Below are positions 44,913 to 54,739 of a DNA stretch of 64,000 bases, piece after piece; the first letter of the stretch is position 1, and each line of letters opens with the position of its first letter. The stretch lies in the NCBI GenBank assembly GCA_009823505.1, contig VZQC01010991.1, positions 825,625-889,624 on the forward strand, in the 5' to 3' direction. The notes beneath the pieces are model-generated. The model did no database searches and was not told where the DNA came from. It saw only the letters and a program-made list of their open reading frames with translations. Source of the DNA: Rhizomys pruinosus. Taxonomy: Eukaryota; Chordata; Mammalia; Rodentia; Spalacidae. A program made the position numbers and the translations under genes.

Positions 44913-46395
44913 GAACACTTCTTAAGGTGTTTCTCAGCCATCTCTAATTCCTCACTTGTGAAGTCTCTGTTCAGCTCTTTGCTCCATCTATTGAGTGGGT
45001 CATTTGTTTTCTTTCTTCTTTGTTTTTTGAGTAGTTTATATATTCTGGAAATCAATGCTTTATCAGATGTATCTGCAGTGAAGGTTTCCTCCCACTCTGT
45101 GGGTTTTCTTTTCACTTGCTTGATTGTTTCTTTTGATGTACAGAAGCTTTTGAGTTTAATGAGGTCCCATTTGTCAATTGTTGACCTTAATTCTTGCACA
45201 GATGCTGTCTGATTTAGGAAGTCTTTTCCTACACCTATGTCTTATAGTCTGCTGCCAGGCCTGTGAAGAAACTCTTGGGGATTTTAATTGGGATTGCATT
45301 AAATCTATACAAGAGTTTGGGTAGAATGAACATTTTTACTATATTAATTTTCCCAATCCATGATCATGGGAGGTTTTTCCATCTTCTGATGTCTTTTTCA
45401 ATTCCTTCTTCAGGGGTTTTAAAATTTTTTGTTGAAGGAATTGTTGGGTGTTTTGGTTAGGTTTGTTCTTAGGATTTTTATTGTTTTGAGGCTATGTCAG
45501 TTGGGAAGGTCTCCCTGGAATTTCCTTTCTTCAGTTTGCTTGTTTGTTTTTGGTGTAAGAAAGGCTGACTGAAGGGCGCGAGAGATGGCCTAGTGGTTAA
45601 GAGCGGCTGACCTGACTGCTCTTTACAGAGGACCCGGGTTTATCCCCAGGACCCAATGCAAGGCTGAGAACTGTCTGAAACTCCAATTCCAGGAGAACTC
45701 CAGTTCAGGGGAATCGACACCCTCTTCTGACCTCCACAGCATTTGCACGAACGCGGTGCACAAACTGCATGCAGACAGTACATTCATACACATACAGAAA
45801 TAAATAAATCTAAAAAAATTAAAAAAAAAAGAAAGGCTACTGCATTTTCTAGGGTTAATTTTGTATCCCTTGCCTGATCCTGCTGCTCATTCTGCCGTAA
45901 GCTACTCTAATCATTTCTCTACGCCGAGTTTTCGGTGGAGTTTTTAGCACCCGCAGGTAACTATCAATCATATCATCAGCGAAAAAAGGATAGCTTTGAC
46001 TTCTTCTTTTTCACAATTAGAACTCCTTTAATTTCCTTCTTCTGCCTTATTGCCCTACAAGCGTTTTCAAGCACTATATTAAAATGGTGGTGACAGGCGG
46101 GCAGCCTTGCGATTCCTACCTTTCAAAGGGGAATGTTTCTGGTCATTTCCGGCTTTTAGGATGATATTGGCTGTGGGTTTCCCGTATATGGCTTTGATAC
46201 ATTTGAGGAATGATCTCACCAATCCAATTCCCTTTCGGAGTTCTAGCATGAAGGATGCTAGATTTCGTCAAAGGTTTTTTTTTCTGCGATCAGTTGAGAT
46301 GGATGGTTGGTGGTTTTTGTCTTCAGTCATTCCATTTATGGTTGATGATATTTATTGATTTTTCATATATTGAACCATGCCCTGCATCATCATCT
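44913..46395 (-). mobile_element. L1 ORF2 fragment (reverse), with a B2 inside
   Basis: The minus strand encodes the L1 ORF2 C-terminal region: [52 protein letters not shown] and [20 protein letters not shown], then upstream ORF2 sequence to 46395. No L1 3' UTR or poly(A) lies at the 44913 end, so this is not a normal insertion edge. The part beyond 45833 has frequent apparent base errors and ends at an N (46396). Confidence 0.9.
45577..45832 (+). mobile_element. B2-related SINE, long form, inside L1
   Basis: Forward copy with many small indels (GCGGCTGACCTGACTGC, TTTATCCCC). Flanked by agaaaggct on both sides. Confidence 0.93.
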
Positions 46396-46399
46396 NGTG

Positions 46400-46700
46400 C
46401 TGTTACTGAGGATGCAATTCAGTGGTAGACTGGTTATGTAACATCTACAGTACCCTAGGTTCAAACCCAAGACTGCAAAAACAGACAAAAATCACAGAAA
46501 CAAATTTATTTTTTTAACATTTATTTATTTCTGTATGTGTATGAATGTACTGTCTGCATGCAGGTTTGGCACCCGTGTTGTGCAATGCCGCGGAGGTCAG
46601 AAGAGGGTGTCGGTTCCCCTGGAACTGGAGTTCTCCTGGAATTGGCGTTTCAGAGGTTCTTGGCGCCATGTGGGTGCTGGGGATCGAAAACCTGGGTCCT
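46400..46700 (+). repeat. Direct duplication C, copy 2
   Basis: Starts just after the N at 46396; continues through the complete B2 and out into unique intron. Confidence 0.92.
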
Positions 46701-46747
46701 CTGTAAGAGCGGTTGGCTCTCTTAACTGATGCCATCCCTCCAGCCCC
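46510..46747 (-). mobile_element. B2-related SINE, long form, complete
   Basis: Reverse copy flanked by agaaacaaatt repeats, i.e. the intact version of the broken copy at 44714. Confidence 0.93.
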
Positions 46748-47551
46748 AGAAACAAATTAAAAAAAAACATAGAAAAATCAGACATTTCCCATTCTCCACC
46801 TCTGCTGTCTGGGCTTTGCCAGCTACCATAACCTCTTTCTTCCCTGGTTTATGGCCCAATCTTCCTCCCTTCCCCACCAGTCTTTGTACACTCAGCCCCT
46901 GAGTCTCTCCAGGCTTTTTTTTTTTTTTTTAATGGCCAGTGTGATCTTATGTAAGCAGAAGTCAGATGATGTCTTTGTTGATCACATCTCTTTTAGAGTG
47001 TCAAAGTCAGTTCACTTCACTTAAGTGAAAGCCAAATTTCTTTCAAGGACGTCTTTCAAGACATACACACCCTCCAGCATATGAAAGGATCCCGGCCCTC
47101 CTCCCCTGCACCTTCTTTCTGAACTCATCTCCAACCCTCCTTCTCTTGCCTATCCAGTTTGCCTGGATTGTTGCATCGTGCCTGGATCACTTGATTGTGT
47201 GTGCCTGTCTTTTGTTCCTGTCTTCTGTCCTGTGCCCTTGTGGCTGCTTTGCTCAGGAGACTTTCTTCTCTGGCTGTCCTAGCTTGTTCAGTTATAATTC
47301 TCCTAGTCCCCATTGACTTCCCCGCCTGAGATTGTTTCATGTGTGTATGTTTGTGAGCTCTCTTCCTGGAGCATAAGTTCTACCAGGGCAGAGGTGCTTG
47401 TGTTTCCAGCCTCTGGAGCAGTAGTATGCACTCAGTGGACAGTGCTCAATGAGCAGGTGACACGGGGTTTTGAGATGTGCTCTAGATTAGGTTTTGTTTT
47501 AATGCATGTTATACCTCATTTGAGTATTGGATTTAAAACACATACATTTTA
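46748..47551. other. Unique intronic segment
   Basis: No SINE or exon recognised; T-run at 46917-46931. Confidence 0.5.
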
Positions 47552-47713
47552 CTTTTTTTTGTTGTTGTTTTGGTCTTTTTGAGACAGGGTCTCCCTTTAG
47601 TCCCAGCTGGCCTGGAACTCACTCTGTAGACCAGGCTGGCCTTGAACTCACAGAGATCCACCTGCCTCTGCCTCCCAAGTGCTGGGATTAAAGGCGTGTG
47701 CCACCACGCCCAA
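47552..47713 (-). mobile_element. B1 SINE, left arm of an inverted pair
   Basis: Reverse B1 flanked by aaaacacatacatttta on both sides, a perfect 17-bp target-site duplication. Confidence 0.96.
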
Positions 47714-47731
47714 CAAAACACATACATTTTA

Positions 47732-47892
47732 GCCGGGCGTGTTGGCGCACGCCTTTAATCCTAGCACTGGGGAGGCAGAGGCATGTGGGTCTTTGTGAGT
47801 TCAAGGCCAGCCTGGTTTACAGAGTGAGTTCCAGGACAGCTGAGGCTACAGGGAGACCCTGTCTTGAAAAGACCCCCCCCCCAAAAAAAAAA
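47732..47892 (+). mobile_element. B1 SINE, right arm of an inverted pair
   Basis: Forward B1 starting GCCGGGCGTGTTGG 18 bp after the reverse B1 ends. Confidence 0.96.
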
Positions 47893-48096
47893 GTCTCTTC
47901 TCAGCTTTATAGCCTGTGAAGTGGGGAGGACAACTTTTGTCTGATTCAGTTTACTAAAAAAAAGAAGAAAAAAAAAAAAAAAAGAAAAGAATCAAATGAG
48001 GGATGTGTTTCATAAACCTCATGTTGGCATGAAAGTACTGTGTATTGCCTACCCCGAAGGTCATTTCTAGCAAGATGAAAGTGACATCTTTTTAAT
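47893..48096. other. Intronic segment with A-rich run
   Basis: A/G-rich run at 47955-47990; nothing else recognised. Confidence 0.5.
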
Positions 48097-48272
48097 TGGG
48101 TGTGGTAGCACACACCTTTAATCCCAGCGCTCAGGAGGCAGAGGCAGGAGGATCTCTGTGAGTTCAACGGCAGCCTGCTCTACATAGTGAGTTCCAGGAC
48201 AGCTGGAGATACAGGGAGACCCTCTGTCAAAAAGACACACACACACCAAAAAAAATAAAAATAAAAATAAAA
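48097..48272 (+). mobile_element. B1 SINE
   Basis: Forward B1 with ACACACACACC and (AAAAT)n tail. Confidence 0.93.
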
Positions 48273-48649
48273 CCCACAAGTTGCATCTCTCTCTGCTCCT
48301 ATTTTCTAATGTCATGATACTACTATATAGTGGTCATTGTATATTGAGGTTCAAAAAATTACAATCAATGTGATGCAGTATGTATAGGAAGAGTACATGT
48401 TACATGCTCCTACCAAGCTATTTGAGGCAAATGCACACAATAATTTGACCTTCTCATGACTAACTGTTAATGATCATATCAATAGTATATATAGCTACTC
48501 TGCAGAAAACTGAGGCATTGATTTTATATTTGTGCTCTTTGTACATGTGCGTATGCACACATACACTCATACACACTGGTTTTATTTTGTCAATTTTTTT
48601 TCTATTTCTTGGATTGTTCTTATTGCTGGTAGAAAGAATTCTATTTTTT
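48273..48649. other. Unique intronic segment
   Basis: No repeat or exon recognised. Confidence 0.5.
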
Positions 48650-48810
48650 TGGCCGGGTGTGGTGGCGCAAGCCTTTAATCCTAGCACTTGGGAGGTAGAG
48701 GCAGGCGGATCTTTGTGAGTTCAAGGCCAGCCTGGTCTACACAGTGAGTTCCAGGACAGCTAGGGCTACAGGGAGACCCTGCCTCGAAAAAAGGCCAAAA
48801 AAAAAAAAAA
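48650..48810 (+). mobile_element. B1 SINE
   Basis: Forward B1 flanked by tctattttttt. Confidence 0.95.
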
Positions 48811-48825
48811 ATTTCTATTTTTTTT

Positions 48826-48972
48826 AGCCAGGCGTGATGGCACACACCTTTAGTCCTAGCACTTGGGAGGCAGAGGCAGGCGGATCTTTGTGAGGTCAAG
48901 GCCAGCCTGGTCTACAGAGTGAGTTCCAAGACAGCTGGGGCTACAGGGAGACCCTGTCTCAAAAAGACCAAA

Positions 48973-49011
<39 letters not shown>

Positions 49012-49012
49012 G
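48826..49012 (+). mobile_element. B1 SINE with (AATA)n tail
   Basis: Forward B1 (AGCCAGGCGTGATGG) inserted by the previous B1; 12-unit AATA array at its end. Confidence 0.95.
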
Positions 49013-49127
49013 CAAATTCTATTTCTTTGTAATCAGAAACCGTGTATAATGTAGTGAGTAGTAAATATATTTTGGTTTTATCTTTTTCCTCTCCAAGTAC
49101 TGAAATAACATTTGTTTTTTGTGGTTT

Positions 49128-49222
49128 TTGTCTTTTTTTGGTGGGGTTCTTTTGGAGACAGGGTCTCCCTGTAGCCCCAGCTGGCATAGAACTTGATATG
49201 TAGACTAGGCTAACTTTTTTTT
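49128..49222 (-). mobile_element. B1 SINE, truncated
   Basis: Reverse B1 stopping after GTAGACTAGGCTAAC; the head half is missing. Confidence 0.88.
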
Positions 49223-49275
49223 TAATGCAGGTTTTTTTTGGAGTAGTTACCTTACTGTGGGAAAATGATCTCTTT

Positions 49276-49517
49276 CTTTTTTAAATTTTATTTATTTTTG
49301 TATGTGTATGCATGTACTATCTGCATGTAGCTTTGTGCGCCCGTGTCGTGCAATGCCGTGGAGGTCAGAAGAGGGTGTCGGATTCCCCTTGAACTGGAGT
49401 TCTCCTGGAATTGGAGCCACAGACTGTTCTTAGCCTCCATGTGGGTGCTGGGGGTCGAACCCGGGTCCTCTGCGCGAGTAGTAGGTGCTCTTAACTGCTA
49501 GGCCATCTCTCCAGTTC
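49276..49517 (-). mobile_element. B2-related SINE, long form
   Basis: Reverse copy with the internal duplication; CATCTCTCCAGTTCC end. Confidence 0.94.
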
Positions 49518-49539
49518 CTCCCTCCCCCCCTCCCTCCCC

Positions 49540-49696
49540 CCCCCCTTTTTTTTTTTCTTTCTTGGTCTTTTCAAATCATTGTCTCCCTGTAGCCCCAGCT
49601 GTCCTGGAACTCACTCTGTAGACCAGGCTGGCCTTGAACTCACCTGCCTCTGCCTCTAAGTGCTGGGATTAAAGGTGTGCGCCACCACACCCGGCT
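49540..49696 (-). mobile_element. B1 SINE
   Basis: Reverse B1 after a C/T-rich run (49517-49556), lacking AAAGATC in the middle. Confidence 0.93.
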
Positions 49697-50127
49697 ATGC
49701 AGAACTTTTATAAGGACTAGAAGACTTTTCCCTTTTCTGGAAACATGCTTAAAGTTGAAATCCCATCTGAAAACATTTCCTGTGTGGAAAAGTTTATATC
49801 TTCTGCTTTGAGCCTTCTGACCTTGCATCAAGGTTGCCAGTGTTTCTCCTTCTTCCCCAATCATCTCTCAGATGTGCGTAAGGCACTTAAATTTTTTCCC
49901 CCAGAATTCCTGAAGCTATTTTACATACTTAATGGAGAGTTCTTCTTTGATACCAGGTTTGATCTCTGGAGTTCACAGCGAGCGAGCGAGTGGGATAATT
50001 TTTATGCCTTTTGCAAGACCAAAGAAAATTGTCTCTGTATCTGAGGTTCATAACTGCCAACAATATTCTGTCTTGTTGGCTAAGTAAACAACAAGCTTTT
50101 GTTTGTTTGCATATGTTGTCTCAAAAA
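49697..50127. other. Unique intronic segment
   Basis: No repeat or exon recognised. The open frame 49745-50044 (ATG start, 99 codons) has no recognisable motif. Confidence 0.45.
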
Positions 50128-50214
50128 GATCTGACACCCTCTTCTGGCCTTTGCTGGCACCAGGCACTCACATGATGCACATAGGCAAAGCACTCAAACA
50201 CATAAAGTAATACA
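50128..50214 (+). mobile_element. B2/B3-related SINE, 5'-truncated
   Basis: Only the tail: ATCTGACACCCTCTTCTGGC to CAAACACATAAAG. Confidence 0.8.
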
Positions 50215-50220
50215 GACACT

Positions 50221-50380
50221 TTTTGTGTGTGTGTGTGTCTTTTCGAGACAGGGTCTCCCTGTAGCCCCAGCTGTCCTGGAACTCACTCTGTAGACCAGGC
50301 TGGCCTTGAACTCACAAAGATCCGCCTGCCTCTGCCTCCCTAGTGGTAGGATTAAAGGCGTGTGCCACCATGCCCCGCTT
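50221..50380 (-). mobile_element. B1 SINE
   Basis: Reverse B1 with (GT)n in its tail. Confidence 0.94.
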
Positions 50381-50689
50381 AAGCCCGGCAAATTACTTTT
50401 TATGTAGAACTAGTAAGTATTAAGCTGCTTTTTGCTTTAAATTTCTGAATTGAAGTTAATTTTGTACAGTTATTCCCATTATATGTTGCTTACTGGGACA
50501 AACCCTTTTCCTTAAAACAGGTGAAAGCAGTGAGTATAAAGGAAGTATAGTTTACTCTTTTCCCTCATACAGTCTGTATTAGTGTGGGGTAAACTTCAAA
50601 TCCTTAGCTAGAGGCCCAAAGCTGTGCATGGAAATTGTACATCACTGTTTCCCATGAGATGCTCTTATATTGGAAGCACGAATAAGTAA
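50381..50689. other. Unique intronic segment upstream of the RERE exon
   Basis: No repeat recognised; AT-rich. Confidence 0.45.
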
Positions 50690-50867
50690 TTTTTATTTTA
50701 CCTGTATGAGTGTATTTCCTGCATGTAAGTGCACCTGTGCATTCAGAGCCTGTAGAGGCCAGAAGAGGGTGTCAGGTCCCCTGCAACTGGAGCTGTCACA
50801 TGGGTCTCTGGAGAACCCAGGTCCTCTGCACAATGCTCTTAATCTCTGATTCATCTCTCCAGCCCTG
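50690..50867 (-). mobile_element. B2-related SINE, old
   Basis: Reverse copy flanked by gaataagtaatt / gaataagtgatt. Confidence 0.88.
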
Positions 50868-50904
50868 AATAAGTGATTAAAAAAAAAAAAAAGTAAAACC
50901 AATC

Positions 50905-50928
50905 TTTCTACTTTCCTTTTTCTCCTAG
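50905..50928 (+). promoter_or_regulatory. Rere: Splice acceptor of the RERE coding exon
   Basis: A C/T-rich tract runs into TCTCCTAG ending at 50928. The exon sequence starts CATTTTGAAACG. A B2-related SINE ends only about 60 bp upstream, at 50867, with an A-run at 50879-50892 between them, so the branch-point region is confined to a short interval. Confidence 0.85.
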
Positions 50929-51497
<569 letters not shown>

Positions 51498-51784
51498 TAG
51501 ACAGTAGGTACGGCAGCAAAAGTTGAGTCCAGGAACATGGAGCCACTCAGATCACAGTCTTGTGCCCGTGTTCCTGGACCTGGCCCCGTCCTGGCCTTTG
51601 TGTCTCTGCGTGGTTTCCTCATGGTGCTTGTTCTCTCACTTAACAGTTTTCATCCTTTGGATTCATCTCGGCTTTTGTCTTCAGTCAACAATAAGGCTTG
51701 CAGAAAGAACCAGAGATATGTAAACCTTAAGATTCTGGGGAACAGGTTGTTTTATGTTGAAATAGGATTCACCAGCAATTGGTG

Positions 51785-51932
51785 AAAAGTTTTTTGTTTT
51801 GTTTTGTTTTGTTTTTTTGTCTTTTTGAGACAGGGTCTCCCTATAGCCCCAGCTATCCTGGAAGACCTCTGTAGACCAGGCTAGCCTTGAACTCACAAAG
51901 ATTCGCCTGCTTCTGCCTCCCAAGTGCTAAGA
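51785..51932 (-). mobile_element. B1 SINE, truncated
   Basis: Reverse B1 with (TTTTG)n tail; ends abruptly after CAAGTGCTAAGA where a T-run begins. Confidence 0.9.
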
Positions 51933-52240
51933 TTTTTTTTTTTGATGGCCTTTATTGCAAGGTTTTATCACTCCTAGGTAAAATTCTTTCCATGGTATTG
52001 AGCTTCAGATTCACCAGCCAGTGACAATGGATGAAGGCAACTAAGTTGCATGGTTTTCTAATGAATATTATTCTGGCTATTTAGTGCATACATGCTTATG
52101 GCTTTGCTCAAAGTTAGCCAGACTCAGCTTTTAGATGAGATCCTTGGAGGTGACTTAAAATCTATTGGGCACCAGCAGACCCCTTCATTGGGAGAATCAT
52201 CATGAATACACAAGACAGGCCTTAAAACACACATTGGGGG
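51933..52240 (-). pseudogene. Possible retrocopy 3' end of an unidentified transcript
   Basis: On the minus strand, sequence ends CTTGCAATAAAGGCCATC followed by 11 A's (51933-51943), i.e. a poly(A) signal 7 nt before an A-tail. No protein match is recognised upstream, so it may be 3' UTR only. It could also be an AT-rich coincidence. Confidence 0.35.
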
Positions 52241-52299
52241 GGGGGCTCTTATAGGACCTAATAAAACTAGCTCATGTTATTTGAGCTAGTTTCACTATT

Positions 52300-52373
52300 G
52301 CCTCTCTGCCTCTTCTGCCTCCTCTGCCTCCTCTACGTGCTGGATTGAAGGCATGTGTCTCCACGCCTGGCTA
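52300..52373 (-). mobile_element. B1 head fragment after a (CTCCTCTGC)n stretch
   Basis: TGCTGGATTGAAGGCATGTG and CCACGCCTGGCT match the B1 start; preceded by three CTGCCTCCT-type units. Confidence 0.75.
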
Positions 52374-52522
52374 TTTTTTGCTTTTTGAGAGACTGGGTCT
52401 CCTTATAACCCCAGCTGGCCTGGATCTTGCTATGTAGACCAGGCTGTCCTTGAACTCACAGAGATCTACAGTCTCTGCCTCCCAAGTGCTGGGATTAAAG
52501 GCGTATGCCACCATACCCTGCA
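52374..52522 (-). mobile_element. B1 SINE, diverged
   Basis: Reverse B1, CTTATAACCCCAGCTGGCC, ending CCACCATACCCTGC. Confidence 0.9.
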
Positions 52523-52742
52523 TTTTTTTTTAACTTTTATTTTAGAATTACTATCTGTTAATTTATTTTGATGCAACTGGAATTTAAACTGGGAAAAATC
52601 AAATGAGGCAAAATGAAAGTGAGTGTCCAGTTGAATTAACAAGCACTGTATAATCTTAAAATAACCTTTTGACAGTTTCATGGCTACAAAACCACATAAT
52701 GGTATCTGTTTTGCTTTAACAGCATTTAAAAACAAGTGCAAG
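52523..52742. other. Unique intronic segment
   Basis: Nothing recognised. Confidence 0.4.
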
Positions 52743-52893
52743 AGCCGGGCGTGGTGGCGAACTCCTTTAATCCTAGAACTCGGGAGGCAGAGGCAGGCGG
52801 ATCTTTGTGAGTTCAAGGCCACCCTGGTCTACAGAGTGAGTTCCAGGACAGCTGGGGCTACAGGGAGACCCTGTCTCAAAAAGAAAAAAAAAA
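52743..52893 (+). mobile_element. B1 SINE
   Basis: Forward B1, full length. Confidence 0.95.
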
Positions 52894-53046
52894 TTTTTTT
52901 TTATCATATGTGTACTGTTTTGCATGTATTTTGTGCTTCAATGAAAACCTTGCCTTCCCCTCTCTCCCAAGACCATGAAGTGCTGCTGAAATTACAGCAT
53001 GGAGGAAACACAGTGAGGCAGTATTGATTTGTTTTAATAACAGATA

Positions 53047-53205
53047 CCGCTGGGCATGGTGGCGCACGCCTTTAATCCTAGCACTTGGGAGGCAGAGGCA
53101 GGCGGATCTTTGTGAGTTCAAGGCCAGCCTGGTCTACAGAGTGTGTTCCAGGACAGCTGGGGCTAAAGGGAGACCCCGTCTTGAAAAGACCAAAAATAAG
53201 TAAAT
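53047..53205 (+). mobile_element. B1 SINE
   Basis: Forward B1; flanks ataacagatacc / ataacagggatacc. Confidence 0.95.
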
Positions 53206-53363
53206 AACAGGGATACCTTGTCCTGCATTCTGGAAACTAGAAGCCCCAGATCAGTGAACTGACAGGGTTGTGTTCACCTGAAGGAACTAGGAAAAAATGT
53301 GCTACAGGACTCTCTTCTAGCTTCTGTTATTCACTTGACATCTTGTCTGCCCAAATTCCTTTT

Positions 53364-53600
53364 GGGGCTGGAGAGATGGCCTGGCAGTTGGGAGCACCGA
53401 CTGCTCTTGCAGAGGACCGGGGTTCGATCCCCAGCACCCACATGGCAGCTGAGAACTGTCTGAAACTCCAATTCCAGGAGAACTCCAGTTCCAGGGGAAT
53501 CCGACAGCATTGCAAGACACGGGTGCACAAACCTGCATGCAGACGGTACATTCATACACATTACAGAAATAAATAAAATTAAAAAAAAAACCAAAGTTTA
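53364..53600 (+). mobile_element. B2-related SINE, long form, with a deletion
   Basis: Forward copy missing ACCCTCTTCTGACCTCCGCG between CCGACA and GCATTGC. Confidence 0.94.
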
Positions 53601-53607
53601 AAATAAA

Positions 53608-53924
53608 ATAAGGGTGCAGTCGCTGCGAGAAGCTGTAGCTGAGCATATGGAGAGATGGCATCCCAGCCGCCGCCAACCCTGATGCCGTGGGAGACCCGCC
53701 GAATTCCGGGAGCTGCCGGGACCAGGCCCGGGCCCCACTTTCCAGTCTGCTGACTTGGGCCCTACTTTGTTGACAAGACAACCAACACTTACCAGAGGGC
53801 CCCCACCTATTCTTCCAAGGCCATCCCAGCAGACCGGGAGCAGCAGTGTCAACACTTTCAGACCTGTGTACAGTTCATTTTCTTCTGGCTGTGGTGCCTA
53901 TGGAAATTCATTTTATGGAAGCTA
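53608..53924 (+). pseudogene. Pex13-ps: Pex13 processed pseudogene, cut at an assembly N
   Basis: PEX13 is a peroxisomal membrane protein of the import docking complex. A 5' UTR-like stretch precedes ATG 53655-53657, which opens MASQPPPTLMPWETRRIPGA. The reading frame then shifts, and the next frame gives GPTLLTRQPTLTRGPPPILP, RPSQQTGSSSVNTFRPVYSS and FSSGCGAYGNSFYGS, matching PEX13 residues to about 60 as I recall. There is at least one frameshift plus a stop in the first frame. No intron separates the N-terminal exon from what follows, so it is a retrocopy. Homology stops at the N (53925), after which a B1 begins; the transmembrane and SH3 parts are absent. It is not expected to be functional. 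Confidence 0.88.
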
Positions 53925-53925
53925 N
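53925..53925. other. Assembly N
   Basis: Single N joining the Pex13 retrocopy to a B1. Confidence 0.95.
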
Positions 53926-54063
53926 TTGAGACAGCGTCTCCCTGTAAGTCCCAGCTGTCCTGGAACTCACTCTGTAGACCAGGGGGGCCTTGAACTCACA
54001 AAGATCTGACTGCCTCTGCCTCCTGAGTGCTAGGATTAAAGGTGTGCACCACCACACCCAGCT
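53926..54063 (-). mobile_element. B1 SINE
   Basis: Reverse B1 whose tail is cut by the N. Confidence 0.92.
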
Positions 54064-54149
54064 TGTAAATTAAATTTTAATATCACTTAAGGGATTTAAA
54101 ATTATGGATTAGTCTTATTAGTAAACTAGCTACTATCTTTAATATTTTA

Positions 54150-54275
54150 AATTAATTTTTTTAATGCGTTTGAGTGTCTTGCTGCATGTGTTTAAGTGCA
54201 CTCATGGCATGTAGTGCCCATTGAGGTCAGAAGAGGGCCTGGAGCTGAAATTACAGATGTTTGTTAGCTGCCACC
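54150..54275 (-). mobile_element. B3/B2-related SINE, truncated
   Basis: TTTAATGCGTTTGAGTGTC, GAGGTCAGAAGAGGGCC, GTTAGCTGCCACCTGG; head missing. Confidence 0.75.
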
Positions 54276-54324
54276 TGGCACTCTCTTCATAGCAAGCTTC
54301 ATCCAGCTGCGGTTCCAGGGAGAC

Positions 54325-54355
54325 CTAACAACAACAACAACAACAACAACAACAA
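54325..54355 (+). repeat. (ACA)n microsatellite
   Basis: About 9 trinucleotide units following a B1-like GGTTCCAGGGAGACC tail. Confidence 0.93.
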
Positions 54356-54372
54356 ATGTTAGGTAAAAAATT

Positions 54373-54470
54373 CTTTTGAGACAGCACTCTTGCTGTTGTA
54401 GTCCAGACTGGCTTCAAACTGCAATTCTCCTACCTTTGCTTTCCCAGTAGCCTGGTCTATAGGCTGTTAA
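54373..54470 (-). mobile_element. Old B1-like SINE
   Basis: TTTTGAGACAGCACTCTTGC, TAGTCCAGACTGGCTTC; a related copy is at 56760-56872. Confidence 0.55.
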
Positions 54471-54587
54471 CCCTATACACCAATATCTAAACTTGGGTTC
54501 TCTGAAGAATAGCAGCTAATGCTATTAACCACTGAGCACTCTGTCTTTAACATGTAAGATTGGCTTTGCCTTTCATTTTAATCCAGT

Positions 54588-54730
54588 GTGTGAATCTGTG
54601 TGGGGGTGGGGGCAGAAGACAGCTTTTGGGAGTCAGTTCTCCCCCCCGCTACAGTTCGGGTTCCGGGAATGGAGCTGGGTTATCAGCGTAATGAGTAGTC
54701 CTGTACCTGTTGAGCCATCTCACTGCCCCC
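54588..54730 (-). mobile_element. B3-like SINE
   Basis: GGCAGAAGACAGCTTTTGGG, TGTTGAGCCATCTCACTGCC. Confidence 0.65.
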
Positions 54731-54739
54731 CCTTTTCCC

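Larger units (their letters stand above)
1..50928 (+). other. Rere: Upstream intron of RERE (partial, repeat-rich)
   Basis: No other exon is recognisable. The stretch is dominated by SINEs in both orientations, retropseudogenes, simple repeats, LINE pieces and three assembly-like duplications, with short unique segments between. Because the following exon holds the start codon, this is inferred to be an intron in the 5' UTR. A short non-coding alternative exon could be missed by eye. Confidence 0.8.

Noticed and set aside
45577..46395. Unusual sequence divergence as a sign of a novel L1 lineage
   Set aside because: Frequent small indels next to an N look like uncorrected sequencing errors rather than evolution.
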